This document shows, piece after piece, positions 16,307 through 24,840 of a DNA stretch of 64,000 nucleotides (its first letter is position 1; each line of letters starts with the position of its first letter). Made by a program: the position numbers and the translations under genes. The notes under the pieces are model-generated. The model had not been told where the DNA came from, did not search any database, and worked only from the letters and a program-made list of their open reading frames with translations. Source of the DNA: Flavobacteriales bacterium (GTDB lineage Bacteria > Bacteroidota > Bacteroidia > Flavobacteriales_F > PHOS-HE28); assembly GCA_020635695.1 (NCBI GenBank), contig JACJZH010000003.1, positions 1 to 64,000 on the forward strand, read 5' to 3'.

Positions 16307-16322
16307 GTTAGGTTTCCTTACT
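16306..16322. promoter_or_regulatory. MarR-type operator between divergent promoters
   Basis: AGTTAGGTTTCCTTACT is an inverted repeat with 7-base arms (one mismatch) around TTT, of the AGTNAGG-N3-CCTNACT type bound by many MarR proteins. It abuts or overlaps the -7 boxes on both strands (16299-16306 minus, 16319-16326 plus), so one bound dimer could repress both directions. The adjacent MarR gene is the candidate regulator. Confidence 0.7.
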
Positions 16323-16326
16323 TTTG
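16319..16326 (+). promoter_or_regulatory. -7 box of the DUF2024 gene
   Basis: TACTTTTG matches TAnnTTTG and overlaps the right arm of the MarR-type operator. It ends 11 bases before the ATG at 16338, so the leader would be only a few bases. Confidence 0.6.
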
Positions 16327-16337
16327 ACCTGCGATTG

Positions 16338-16703
16338 ATGAGAAAGCACAAGAACCTCCTCACTCTTCTACCAGCCCTCCTGATCGGTATGGTCGGGCAG
16401 GCGCAACACCACAAGACCATGGACGAACGGACAAGAGCAACTGAAGTGGCCGTATGGGATACCTACGTCACCCGCACGGACGGCCGGGTGATGCACTTCG
16501 ACATCATCGCACCCAGCAGCCAGCGCGACACCACCGTCATTCACGGCTATGGCCGCACCTACCTGGAAAGCAAGGGCCAGGGTGACCAGGCTCTCACGGC
16601 AAGGGAATGTCGTTTCTGCCATGTGCGGTCCTTGCGGCCGCAGTGGGAGTCGGAGATCCGAAGCCAGGGATACTTCATCCTTGAGATGGAGAACTGCGAC
16701 TGA
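16338..16703 (+). CDS. DUF2024 domain protein with N-terminal signal peptide
   Basis: A 121-residue protein. Residues about 37-121 match the DUF2024 pattern (VAVWDTYVTRTDGRVMHFDI, LTARECRFCHVRS, GYFILEMENC) with a CX2C at ECRFCH. Most DUF2024 proteins are short and begin directly at VAVWDTYV; here about 35 residues precede it, including a signal-like segment NLLTLLPALLIGMVGQAQ. Export would be unusual for the family. It is divergent from the glutaredoxin-MarR pair and shares its operator. Confidence 0.75.
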   Translation: MRKHKNLLTLLPALLIGMVGQAQHHKTMDERTRATEVAVWDTYVTRTDGRVMHFDIIAPSSQRDTTVIHGYGRTYLESKGQGDQALTARECRFCHVRSLRPQWESEIRSQGYFILEMENCD

Positions 16704-16708
16704 ACCGT

Positions 16709-17626
16709 CTACCAGGCGAACTGCGACCGCATGGCCCACAATTCCTGTACCAGTTCGTTCGACCGCACCGGTTGCACACCCTGGAGCCTTTCGTCGCGCG
16801 GCACCTGCAAGCTGAGTAATTCAAGATGCTGGTCCACGAAGAGGAATTCCATGTCAGGATAGATCACGCGCAGGCTCTCGACCAGGTCAAGGATGGATAA
16901 GTCGAGATCCACCAGGTCGAAGAGGCCGGAACGGGGACCATCGTGCACAAGGGCGGACAAGGTGGCGACCACACTGTCGATATGGACGAAGGGCCTTCGC
17001 TGGGTCCCACTGCCGCTGATGGAGATGCGCCCCTTGTGATGTGCCTCGAACATGAACCGGTTGATGACCGCATCGAAGCGCATGCTACGGCCCGGGCCGT
17101 ACACGTTCCCCGAGCGCAGAATGGTCACGTGCCTGTCGTCCATCAGGCGCTTCATGTGGGCTTCGCCGCGTAGCTTGCTGTACCCATATGCCGAGCGCGG
17201 CCGGGGCCGTTCATTCATCACTGCCGAAGCCTGCCCAGAGCCATACACGGCCGTGCTCCCGAGGTACACCACGCGTGCCTCTGGCGCCACGTCCTCGATG
17301 GCATACACCACCTCGGCGGTACCCCAGTGGTTCACCTGCTCGAACTGATGATGGCCTGCATCGGCGAATGGTGTGGTGACCTTGGCTGCCAGGTGGAATA
17401 CAAGGTCGATCCCGGCAAGTTCCTTCCGCAACTTTCGGGAGTCCAGGATGTCGCCCTGAACGAATCGTACCGGCACCTTGCCCAAGCGTGGCCCCATGAA
17501 CAGGCCATGATGCCCCCGGCTCAGATCGTCATACACCAACAATTCGGTGATGCGTTCGTCCGTGGACAACACAGCCACCAATTCCGCACCGATGTACCCG
17601 GCACCACCTGTTACCGCGACCCTCAT
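16709..17626 (-). CDS. NAD-dependent epimerase/dehydratase (extended SDR)
   Basis: A 305-residue extended short-chain dehydrogenase. Visible features are the NAD-binding GGAGYIGAELV, the FHLAAKVT motif, the active-site Ser-Thr of LGSTAVYG, YGYSKLRGE with the catalytic YxxxK, and RSGNVYGPG. The family acts on nucleotide sugars or related substrates. The ATG at 17626 overlaps the stop of the cysH-like gene (ATGA) and the Rossmann fold starts immediately. No glycan cluster surrounds it, so the substrate is unknown. Confidence 0.85.
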   Translation of the reverse strand: MRVAVTGGAGYIGAELVAVLSTDERITELLVYDDLSRGHHGLFMGPRLGKVPVRFVQGDILDSRKLRKELAGIDLVFHLAAKVTTPFADAGHHQFEQVNHWGTAEVVYAIEDVAPEARVVYLGSTAVYGSGQASAVMNERPRPRSAYGYSKLRGEAHMKRLMDDRHVTILRSGNVYGPGRSMRFDAVINRFMFEAHHKGRISISGSGTQRRPFVHIDSVVATLSALVHDGPRSGLFDLVDLDLSILDLVESLRVIYPDMEFLFVDQHLELLSLQVPRDERLQGVQPVRSNELVQELWAMRSQFAW

Positions 17627-18312
17627 TGCTCTGCCTTCCTTGGCACTGCCTCCTGCCCTTGGACCAGTTCCGTGTTCAGCCCGCATTCCGTCTTGTTCAA
17701 CCCGAACCAGCGTCCACTGCGTTCATCGAAACCGTCCATCAGCTTGCGGGTGCAAGGCTCACAGCCGATGCTCACGTAGCCCTCCGCTTCCAACGGATGC
17801 TCCGGCAGTCCATAGGCCGTCCGGTAGGCGAATACCTTGCGCATGTCCCAATCCAGCATGGGGTGGTAGCGCAGGCATCCGTGACCGGCAGGCTGCTCCA
17901 CCCGCATGGCTCGGCGCGCGGCGCTCTGGTCTGCCCGCACACCATTGACCCACACATCGAACTCCGCCAACACGCGCTCCATCGGTTGCACCTTGTTCAG
18001 ATGGCAGCAACGATCGGGGTCCCACGTGTACATGAGCGCACCGTTCGCATCCCGCTGCTGGCTCTTGGGTACAGCGGGGCGCAGTCCGACAAAGGTGAGA
18101 CCCAGCATTTCCTTCAACTGGTCACGGAATCGGAGCGTTTCCGGAAAGAGGTAGCCTGTGTCCACGTAATACACCGGTATGTGCACATCGATGCGCGCGA
18201 GCATGTGCAACATGGGAACACTGTGACCCTGAAAACTCGTGGTCGCAAAAAGTGCCATTCCATCCGACTGGAAGGTCCGCACCCGCTCTTGGAATTCATC
18301 GAAGGTGGGCAT
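17623..18312 (-). CDS. cysH: APS/PAPS reductase-family protein (CysH, Fe-S type)
   Basis: A 229-residue PP-loop reductase. It has the four cysteines of the [4Fe-4S] assimilatory APS reductase type, C102-C103 in DRCCHLNK and C184/C187 in GCEPCTR. The catalytic cysteine C210 is in KTECGLN. The sulfonucleotide-binding region includes YYVDTGYLFPET and GVRADQSAARR. Such enzymes reduce APS to sulfite with thioredoxin or glutaredoxin. No sulfate adenylyltransferase or sulfite reductase is nearby; it is paired with an epimerase instead. Confidence 0.9.
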   Translation of the reverse strand: MPTFDEFQERVRTFQSDGMALFATTSFQGHSVPMLHMLARIDVHIPVYYVDTGYLFPETLRFRDQLKEMLGLTFVGLRPAVPKSQQRDANGALMYTWDPDRCCHLNKVQPMERVLAEFDVWVNGVRADQSAARRAMRVEQPAGHGCLRYHPMLDWDMRKVFAYRTAYGLPEHPLEAEGYVSIGCEPCTRKLMDGFDERSGRWFGLNKTECGLNTELVQGQEAVPRKAEQ

Positions 18313-18401
18313 CGTGTCTATCGCAAGCCAAAACTAGCCGACCTGGTCCTCTTACCGATCCTTGACCCTTGACCGGAATTGGGGTGCACATACAGCCCGA
18401 T

Positions 18402-20993
18402 TCAACCGCATTTGGAACTCCCGCAACTCCGGCACTTCAGGCACCCCTCTTCATAGTACAAACCTTCGGCATCCTCACATTCCGGGCACCTACGACCCTT
18501 GGCCTGGGTGCCGTCGGGTATGTAGCGTGAGAGAGCCCGCACCACACCGTTCTTCCAGGTGTTGAGGGTCGTATCGTAGAGGTTCAGGTTGGCGACCACG
18601 TCCACAACCTGGGCCAGTGGCATGCCCTGACGCAGCATACCACTGATCAGGATCGCATAATTCCAGAATTCCTTGTTGAAGGTGCGGCTAAGACCTTGTA
18701 CCGTGACCTTGTAGCCCTCATCATCGGAATATTCAAGATCGTAGCGTTTGTTGCCCCGTTGTTGGTCGCGGCGCTTCACCACCCAGCCGCTACTCACCCA
18801 GCCTGGTAGCTCGAAGCCACCATTGGCCCTGCCCGTAAAGATCTCGTAGGGCCTGCCATCCAGCAGGCCGACAACCGCAAGCCACGGTTCCGTCTCGTTG
18901 TTGAACCGGAGGATATCCGCTTCCAGCCGTTCTGGGCGGGACACGTGATGCGCGGTGCCGGTCCCCTTGTCCAAGCTCTTCTTCTCTTCTGAGGAGACGA
19001 GCACACCACTCCGGCTTCCATCGCGGTACACGGTGATACCCTTCAGCCCTTTGTGCCAGGCTTCCAGGTAGATGCCGCCCACTTCGGCCACAGTTGCCGT
19101 GGCGGGCAGGTTGATGGTGCTGCTGATGCTGTGCGTGGTGTACTTCTGCACCACCGCCTGCATGCGAATGCGCTTGTGCCAGTCGATCTCGTTGGCGGTG
19201 GCACCGACATAGGGGCTTTCGGCGGGGTCGTCCTTGCCGGTGACCTGCATCCAATCCAGCACACGAGGATGATGCACGGTGAATTCCTCCCACTGATCGC
19301 CCAGGTCGTCGGTGAAGGTCACCTTGGCATGGGGGTCTCCGGGCACCACCTTGCGGCGGCGCGTGTAACCGAGCATGTAGACCGGTTCGATCCCACTGCT
19401 CGTGCGGGTGAGCAGGCTCAGCGTTCCCGTGGGGGCCACTGTGCTGAGGCTGATGTTCCGTCGGCCATGGCGCATCATGCGGTCATGCACGTCGGGCAGT
19501 TCGTTCTTCAGCATGTCAACAAAACCGCTCGTACGCTCCACGGCAGGAGTGAAGCCTTGGAAAGCGCCACGCTCGATGGCCATGTCGATGCTGCTCTCGA
19601 ATTCCGCGCGGCACTTGGTGCGCATGATATCCTCCACGGCCTCGATGGCCGCATCGCTGTCGTACTTCAGGCCCAGACCGGCGATCGCGTCGGCCAGCCC
19701 GGTGAAGCCAAGACCCGTGCGGCGGCCTTTCCTCCCGGTATCCCGCAGCAACTCCCAGATCTCACGTTCGATCCTCTTCACCCCGTCAGGTTCAGGGTCC
19801 GCCGCGATCTTGGCCAGGATGCGATCAACGGCCTCCAACTCCAGGTCCACCAGGTCGTCCATCAAGCGCTGGGCCTCATATGCCACGGCCGCAAAGCGCT
19901 CATGGTCGAACCATGCGCGGTGGGTGAACGGCTCATTGACGAAGCTGTACAGGTTCAAGGCAATGAGACGGCAGCTATCCCCACCCTGCATGGCGATCTC
20001 GCTGCAGGGGTTCGTGCTTTCGTTGCGGAAACCCGGATAAACACTACTGGTGCTGTATCGGTGCTGGCGGTCCCAGAAGATCACACCAGGCTCCGCAGTG
20101 GCGTGGGCACAGGAGACCAGCGTATTCCAGAGGTCACGGGCCTTCACGGACCTGGTCCGATCGGGCTCTACCGCATCAATGGGCCAGCGCAGGGTGAAAT
20201 CCTCATCCGCTTCCACGGCCCGGAGGAACTCATCGCTCACACGGACGCTCACGTTGGCACCGGTGACCTTGGTGAGGTCCTGCTTGATGGTGATGAACTT
20301 CTCAATGTCCGGATGCGCGATGTCGATGGTGAGCATGAGCGCTCCTCTCCTGCCCTCCTGCGCTACCTCCCGTGTGGTGTTGCTGAATCGCTCCATGAAA
20401 CTGACGGCACCGGTACTTGTGCGCGCGGCGTTGCTGACCGGCGCTCCGGCTGGGCGCAACGAGCTGAGGTCGAACCCCACACCGCAACGGCGCTTGAAGA
20501 GCTGTGCCAGCTGCTGGTCATTGTGGAAGACCCCACCATAGCTGTCGAGCGGCGAGGGGACCACCACACAATTGCTCAGCGAGGCCAGACGGTAGGGATC
20601 GCCTAACGAGGCCATCACGCTTCCCTGAGGCACAATGTCGCGGAAGCCATCGAGCAGGCAGAATATGCGCTCCTCGTCCAACTGTTCCCGCTCCTGTCCG
20701 TAGCTGGAAAGCATCGATCGATCCTCCTTGGACACTGGTACGTACTTCGCCTCGATGCGCGCGAACTCGCGGGCCATACGCCTGTGCATGTCCACTGGTG
20801 AGGCTTCCACCAGGTGCCCCTTCTCATCACGCAGGGCATACTTGTTCATCCATGTGGTGGCGGCCAGATCGTCACCCTTAAAGTACTCCAGCGCGTTCGC
20901 GCGCACCACCTTCGGCGAATGGTGCCTTCCGCCGCTATCGCCGGTCTCTCGTTCCATAACATCCGGAGTGCTGCTACTGGTCGTTGTGGACAT
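18402..20993 (-). CDS. nrdJ: Adenosylcobalamin-dependent ribonucleotide reductase (class II)
   Basis: An 863-residue class II reductase. The barrel shows LSNCVVVPSP, GGVFHNDQQLAQLFKRRCGVGFDLSSLRP, the finger-loop NPCSEIAMQGGDSCRL and STVAPTGTLSLLTRTSSGIEP. The C-terminal tail is a zinc-ribbon (CPEC, CLKCRSCGSSKCG) as in B12-dependent enzymes of the NrdJ-Z type. It makes deoxyribonucleotides regardless of oxygen, which suits fluctuating oxygen supply. It is the first gene of a minus-strand row with cysH and the epimerase. I looked for a cobalamin riboswitch upstream and did not find the conserved boxes. Confidence 0.93.
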   Translation of the reverse strand: MSTTTSSSTPDVMERETGDSGGRHHSPKVVRANALEYFKGDDLAATTWMNKYALRDEKGHLVEASPVDMHRRMAREFARIEAKYVPVSKEDRSMLSSYGQEREQLDEERIFCLLDGFRDIVPQGSVMASLGDPYRLASLSNCVVVPSPLDSYGGVFHNDQQLAQLFKRRCGVGFDLSSLRPAGAPVSNAARTSTGAVSFMERFSNTTREVAQEGRRGALMLTIDIAHPDIEKFITIKQDLTKVTGANVSVRVSDEFLRAVEADEDFTLRWPIDAVEPDRTRSVKARDLWNTLVSCAHATAEPGVIFWDRQHRYSTSSVYPGFRNESTNPCSEIAMQGGDSCRLIALNLYSFVNEPFTHRAWFDHERFAAVAYEAQRLMDDLVDLELEAVDRILAKIAADPEPDGVKRIEREIWELLRDTGRKGRRTGLGFTGLADAIAGLGLKYDSDAAIEAVEDIMRTKCRAEFESSIDMAIERGAFQGFTPAVERTSGFVDMLKNELPDVHDRMMRHGRRNISLSTVAPTGTLSLLTRTSSGIEPVYMLGYTRRRKVVPGDPHAKVTFTDDLGDQWEEFTVHHPRVLDWMQVTGKDDPAESPYVGATANEIDWHKRIRMQAVVQKYTTHSISSTINLPATATVAEVGGIYLEAWHKGLKGITVYRDGSRSGVLVSSEEKKSLDKGTGTAHHVSRPERLEADILRFNNETEPWLAVVGLLDGRPYEIFTGRANGGFELPGWVSSGWVVKRRDQQRGNKRYDLEYSDDEGYKVTVQGLSRTFNKEFWNYAILISGMLRQGMPLAQVVDVVANLNLYDTTLNTWKNGVVRALSRYIPDGTQAKGRRCPECEDAEGLYYEEGCLKCRSCGSSKCG

Positions 20994-21300
20994 GATAGTT
21001 CTGATGGATCGATCCGTGTGGACGCCGAAACTGGGCCATGTGGGGCCGCCTCCTGGTGACGATCATCATCCAGGATCATGTCCGTATTCCAACAAAGTTC
21101 TCCACCATACGTGAACTGATCGCCCAGTGCGGGAATGACGACGGGCAACGCCTGAAAGTCCATCAGGGTCAATGTTCGTGAACACCTACACAACCGCGAT
21201 CGATCCGAACAGCAACGGCCGCGCGATCGAACGCCCACATCCGCCGGCCATGTACGGACACCATGGCGACCAGCATGACCACAACAGTAGGGGGCATAGC
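20994..21300. other. Intergenic region upstream of nrdJ
   Basis: About 300 bases lie before nrdJ. I see no protein with a convincing family match, no cobalamin-riboswitch boxes and no clear TAnnTTTG. A minus-strand frame starting near 21167 has a protein-like first 55 residues but then runs into nrdJ in the wrong frame, so I do not call it. Confidence 0.4.
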
Positions 21301-21304
21301 GAAC

Positions 21305-21331
21305 GAGGGCACCCTATTGGGCACCCTCGCC
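21305..21331 (-). terminator. Hairpin downstream of the fasciclin gene
   Basis: CGAGGGCACCC-TATT-GGGCACCCTCG can form a stem with six outer and three inner pairs around a two-base mismatch. It lies about 50 bases past the stop of the fasciclin-domain gene. Confidence 0.4.
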
Positions 21332-21382
21332 GCTGAAGCCTGCCAACACGGAGATGTCGCGCAGTTGCTTCAATTTCCACTG

Positions 21383-21952
21383 CTATGACGGCGGAAGCAG
21401 CACTTTGTCGATCACGCAGACCAGTCCATTCGATGCTGGGACCGTTGCAATGACCTTGGCGTCGTTGATCATGACCGAGCCGTCATCTGCCAACGCGAAC
21501 CTGACGTTGTCCCCATTGGCCATGCCTACCGACATGCCATCCCGGATGGCCTCCGGCTTGAATACGCCGATGGCCACATGGTACTCCAGGATATTCTCCA
21601 AGGTGGCCTTGTTCTCCGGCCTCAACAGGTCATCCAAGGTACCCTCGGGTAACATGGCAAAAGCCGCATCCGTTGGCGCATAGACCGTGAACGGTCCGGC
21701 GTTCACGAGGACATCCTCGTACTTGACATGCTGCACGGCTGCCACCAACGTCTTGTGGTCCGGACTGGACGCCGCCACCTGGACCAGGTTCTTCTGTGAA
21801 AGCTCGTCCACCACAGTGGACTGCCCACCTTCAGGGCTCGCCGCCGACCCTTCAACAGTACCCTGTTCAGCAGGAGCTGCACCTCCCCCGCATGCCATGA
21901 CAAGCAACAGCCCCAGAGGAGCTGCGATCAAGGAAGTTCGACTCGTTCTCAT
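21383..21952 (-). CDS. Fasciclin-domain lipoprotein
   Basis: A 189-residue lipoprotein. The signal ends in a lipobox (LLLVMACGGG). The fasciclin (FAS1) domain has VQAASSPDH-like spacing, GPFTVYAPTDAAFAMLP, LENILEYHV and the terminal VCVIDKVLLP. FAS1 proteins are extracytoplasmic adhesion or stress proteins. It lies after nosY but has its own operator 20 bases upstream of the ATG, so it looks like a separate member of the same regulon. The ATG at 21952 was chosen because the signal peptide begins there. Fasciclin genes have been seen near nos clusters in other Bacteroidota, but a function in N2O reduction is unproven. Confidence 0.85.
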   Translation of the reverse strand: MRTSRTSLIAAPLGLLLVMACGGGAAPAEQGTVEGSAASPEGGQSTVVDELSQKNLVQVAASSPDHKTLVAAVQHVKYEDVLVNAGPFTVYAPTDAAFAMLPEGTLDDLLRPENKATLENILEYHVAIGVFKPEAIRDGMSVGMANGDNVRFALADDGSVMINDAKVIATVPASNGLVCVIDKVLLPPS

Positions 21953-21972
21953 GGTGGTCTTTCTGATTTTAG

Positions 21973-21986
21973 GACAATGTTGTCCA
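21973..21986. promoter_or_regulatory. Operator palindrome upstream of the fasciclin gene
   Basis: GGACAATGTTGTCC is a GGACA-N4-TGTCC site with a central near-symmetry. On the minus strand it ends 20 bases before the fasciclin ATG, so a bound protein would block promoter clearance or the core promoter. Its flanks (TTGGACA on the minus strand) match those of the nos promoter site. Confidence 0.6.
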
Positions 21987-22129
21987 ATATTTGGATATGG
22001 CGTCATGACCTTCGTCAGGTCAGCTACTGACCCCCGAAAGTGAACTCAGCTATGCGAACACAGAAGGGCCCGAACACAGCAAGGCCACGGCTTGGATCGT
22101 CACCGACCTGGATGAAACTCTCCCTGCGC

Positions 22130-22897
22130 TCAGAGATCCCGCTTGATGAATTTGCGGAGTGTGGCCCAGGCAGGAACTCCCATCCACAACAGGAGGACGA
22201 GGCCCGCGACGACCATGCCCCCTGATCCGCCGAAGAATTGCTTGTAGACGGCACCGCTATACCCCATCATCGCAGCCAGGTCCACCTCCAACATCACCAT
22301 GATCCGGGCGAGGTCGATGGGATTCACGGAGGCGATGGGGACCACGAACGGCTCCAGAGGCCAGTCGCTGAGCGCGAACATGAGCCAGAACAGGACCGCA
22401 TCATACACGAACACGAACAGGAACCAGGTCAGCAGACCCAGGCCCACCCCGCGTGCCTTCTCCCGCTGGCTCCAGGCGATCAGCATGCCAAGCACGGTGA
22501 AGACCAGGGCAAGGGCTCCGGCCGAGACCAGCAATACGGCACCTGCCTTATTGGGTAGATGGGCCACGATCGGTAACCCAAGACCGAGCCCCACGGCCAG
22601 AAGCAAGGCGGTTCCAAGCGCGGCCATCTGTCCTCCCAGAATGGACCTGCGAGCAAGCGGTTGGACCGCGAGCAGCTGAATGAAGTCCATGGTGTCGTGG
22701 ACATAGACCACCGTAAAGACCAGAGCCACCAGAGGCACCAAGGCAAGCACCACTTGGACCAGACTGAGCAGGGCCTTGATCGGTTCGGGCTCCAGCAGGA
22801 ACAAACCCTGGGCTGCCGTAAAAAGCAACAGACCAAAGCCTAGCACGAAGCGGTTCCGCACCAGATCGATGAGCGTGTACTTGAAGACCTTATGCAT
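22130..22897 (-). CDS. nosY: N2O-reductase maturation ABC permease
   Basis: A 255-residue integral membrane protein with about six helices (for example GFGLLLFTAAQGLFLL, ALVPLVALVFTVVYV and the last VVAGLVLLLWMGV). The cytoplasmic loop MDFIQLLAVQPLARRSILGGQ is the coupling region typical of NosY. With NosF it forms the ABC transporter that supports copper-site assembly in NosZ together with NosD. The start at 22897 overlaps nosF by eight bases. It is the last gene of the nos operon. Confidence 0.88.
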   Translation of the reverse strand: MHKVFKYTLIDLVRNRFVLGFGLLLFTAAQGLFLLEPEPIKALLSLVQVVLALVPLVALVFTVVYVHDTMDFIQLLAVQPLARRSILGGQMAALGTALLLAVGLGLGLPIVAHLPNKAGAVLLVSAGALALVFTVLGMLIAWSQREKARGVGLGLLTWFLFVFVYDAVLFWLMFALSDWPLEPFVVPIASVNPIDLARIMVMLEVDLAAMMGYSGAVYKQFFGGSGGMVVAGLVLLLWMGVPAWATLRKFIKRDL

Positions 22898-23615
22898 GCG
22901 GGACCAATTCCTCCAACAAGACCGGCAAGGCCTCCGCCAACCGCCCTGTCCCGGTACGGGCGAGCATCTCCTTAAGCGGCAGCAGGAAGAGCAGCCGCCC
23001 GTCCTGCAGGTAGGCCACCCGATCAGCAAGGGATTCGACCTCCTCCATCAGGTGCGACGTGATGATCACCGCGGCCCCTCGGTCCTTGGCCAGGGACGCA
23101 CGGGAAAGGACCTGGCGCGCGCTCAGAGGGTCCAGCCCCGCAGTGGGCTCGTCGAGCACCAGGATCTCGGGAGTACCGGAGAAGGCCATCACCGCGCTCA
23201 CCTTCTGCCGCGTTCCTCCGGAAAGGGTCCCCAACCGCTTGCACAGCTGGTTATCGAGTCCCAGGTCCTTCATCAGGTCAACGTCCCGTTCCGCTTCCGA
23301 TATACCCCGAATATCCGCCATCATGTCAAGCAGTTGGGCGATGGTCAACGCTCCCGGGAACCCCGAGATCTGGGGCATGTAACCCAGCTGACCACGGTAC
23401 TCAGGGTCGGTGCCGATCATGGACCCGTTCACCCGGATGGACCCCTCGGTGGGCCGCACAAGCCCAAGGAGGCATTTGATCAATGTCGTTTTGCCCGAGC
23501 CGTTCGGACCGATGACCATGACGGTCTCACCAGCACGAAGGGTCGCATCCACGCCTCGCAGGGCCCATAATGAGCCGTAGCGCTTGCCACAACTGCTGAA
23601 CACCACCCTATCCAT
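22890..23615 (-). CDS. nosF: N2O-reductase maturation ABC ATPase
   Basis: A 241-residue ABC ATPase. Walker A is GPNGSGKTTL, the signature is LSGGTRQKVSA, Walker B is ILVLDEPTAGLDP, and the switch histidine is in ITSHLMEE. NosF energises the NosDFY complex that delivers copper or sulfur to the NosZ site. It overlaps nosD by eight bases and nosY by eight. Confidence 0.92.
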   Translation of the reverse strand: MDRVVFSSCGKRYGSLWALRGVDATLRAGETVMVIGPNGSGKTTLIKCLLGLVRPTEGSIRVNGSMIGTDPEYRGQLGYMPQISGFPGALTIAQLLDMMADIRGISEAERDVDLMKDLGLDNQLCKRLGTLSGGTRQKVSAVMAFSGTPEILVLDEPTAGLDPLSARQVLSRASLAKDRGAAVIITSHLMEEVESLADRVAYLQDGRLLFLLPLKEMLARTGTGRLAEALPVLLEELVPHA

Positions 23616-24840
23616 CGACCCGTGGCGGTCTCATCAAAGGCCGGTCATCCTTCATCGCTTCCGGGGAAAGCGTCGGGATCAGCCGCTCGGCCTGGTCTAG
23701 CAGGGAAACGAAAAGGCTTCGGCTGAACACGACGGCATAGGGCATGCGTTCGACCAGCAGGGAAAACAACCCCAAGGGTCGATAGGGCGTATCGCCCCGG
23801 CCGTCCCGGTCCAGATCATAGCCGCTGTACCGATCCCAATAGTTGCCCGTCAGATCGTTCAGCATCAATTCGCCATTGGTGCTCATGTCGAAGGTATTCC
23901 CCGTGAAGACATTTCCTTCGAACCGGCAGCCAGTACTGTTGGAGAAGAGGCGCAGTGCCCAACCGTTGGAGCGGAACTGGTTGTTGGCCGCATGCACGCG
24001 GTTGCATCCGTCCACCAGCATCCCGGTCGTATTGTCCAGGAACACATTGTCCTGGATCACCGCATCATTGATCTCCTTCAGCAGCAGACCGTATGCGCTC
24101 GCTCCCCGGTTCTGCTTGAACGTATTCCCTAACATGCCGATCTGCTTGGAGTACATCACGGCCACGCCGGCCCCGTTCATCTCGAACCAGTTCCCCGAAT
24201 AGTCATCGTTGTTGCTGAACATGAAGTGCAGCCCATACCGGGCATTACCACGGACCTGATTGCCCCGGATCAAGGAGTTACCCACGAACTCCAGGTAGAT
24301 GCCATCCCGATGGCCCAGGCATAGATTGGAGTCGATCCGGACGCCATCACCCTTCCAGATGTGGATCGCATTCCCTTCCTGCACCTCCTCATTGGAATTG
24401 CCACGAAGGACATTGCCCTTGACCCAAGCGCTCCGGCAACCATTGATCAACACACCGAAGAAGCAGCTGTCAAATGTGTTGTTCAAGATGTGGACATCGG
24501 TCCCATTGGTCACCTTGATACCAGCATGGTCCTCGATGCTGCTCCTCCCCGTGCCGGAGATCCGGAACCCCTGAATGATCACCTTGGAGGCATTGACCTC
24601 GATCACGCTTCCGCTCCGGTCCCCGACGATCTCGGCCTCCTCTCCGATCAACACGAGCGAGCGGTCCACGACGATCGTAGGTCCTGACAGCTTTCCACGT
24701 ACCCTTACGGTATCCGTGGGCTGGGCACGTTGGACAAGGGCATTCAGCGCAAAGGTCGTCCCTCCTTCCACTAGGTAGGTCGCGCCCTGGGCATACGCAC
24801 CCATGAGAAGGAACGAGAAGTGGAACAAGCTTCGGATCAC
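23608..24840 (-). CDS. nosD: Periplasmic N2O-reductase maturation protein
   Basis: A 410-residue secreted protein with an N-terminal signal and a right-handed beta-helix. The repeats have the NosD/CASH pattern G..I.N..DG..L (for example DGIYLEFVGNSLIRGNQVRGNARYG, split over successive turns). The segment NYWDRYSGYDLDRDGRGDTPYRP is the conserved C-terminal signature of NosD. It chaperones NosZ metal-site formation with NosFY. Overlaps of four bases with nosL and eight with nosF show one transcription unit. Confidence 0.93.
   Translation of the reverse strand: MIRSLFHFSFLLMGAYAQGATYLVEGGTTFALNALVQRAQPTDTVRVRGKLSGPTIVVDRSLVLIGEEAEIVGDRSGSVIEVNASKVIIQGFRISGTGRSSIEDHAGIKVTNGTDVHILNNTFDSCFFGVLINGCRSAWVKGNVLRGNSNEEVQEGNAIHIWKGDGVRIDSNLCLGHRDGIYLEFVGNSLIRGNQVRGNARYGLHFMFSNNDDYSGNWFEMNGAGVAVMYSKQIGMLGNTFKQNRGASAYGLLLKEINDAVIQDNVFLDNTTGMLVDGCNRVHAANNQFRSNGWALRLFSNSTGCRFEGNVFTGNTFDMSTNGELMLNDLTGNYWDRYSGYDLDRDGRGDTPYRPLGLFSLLVERMPYAVVFSRSLFVSLLDQAERLIPTLSPEAMKDDRPLMRPPRVDG

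Noticed and set aside
20846..21167. Minus-strand frame upstream of nrdJ beginning MDFQALPVVIPALGDQF
   Set aside because: The first about 55 residues look protein-like, but the frame then continues through the nrdJ coding region out of frame and ends in Arg/Trp-rich sequence. There is no homology I recognise, and no promoter box.
20994..21250. Cobalamin riboswitch before the B12-dependent ribonucleotide reductase
   Set aside because: The expected conserved boxes (GCCACTG core, the GGTG...TCC stretch, and the B12 box near the 3' end) are not present on the minus strand. Only short chance matches such as CCCGCACTGGG were found.
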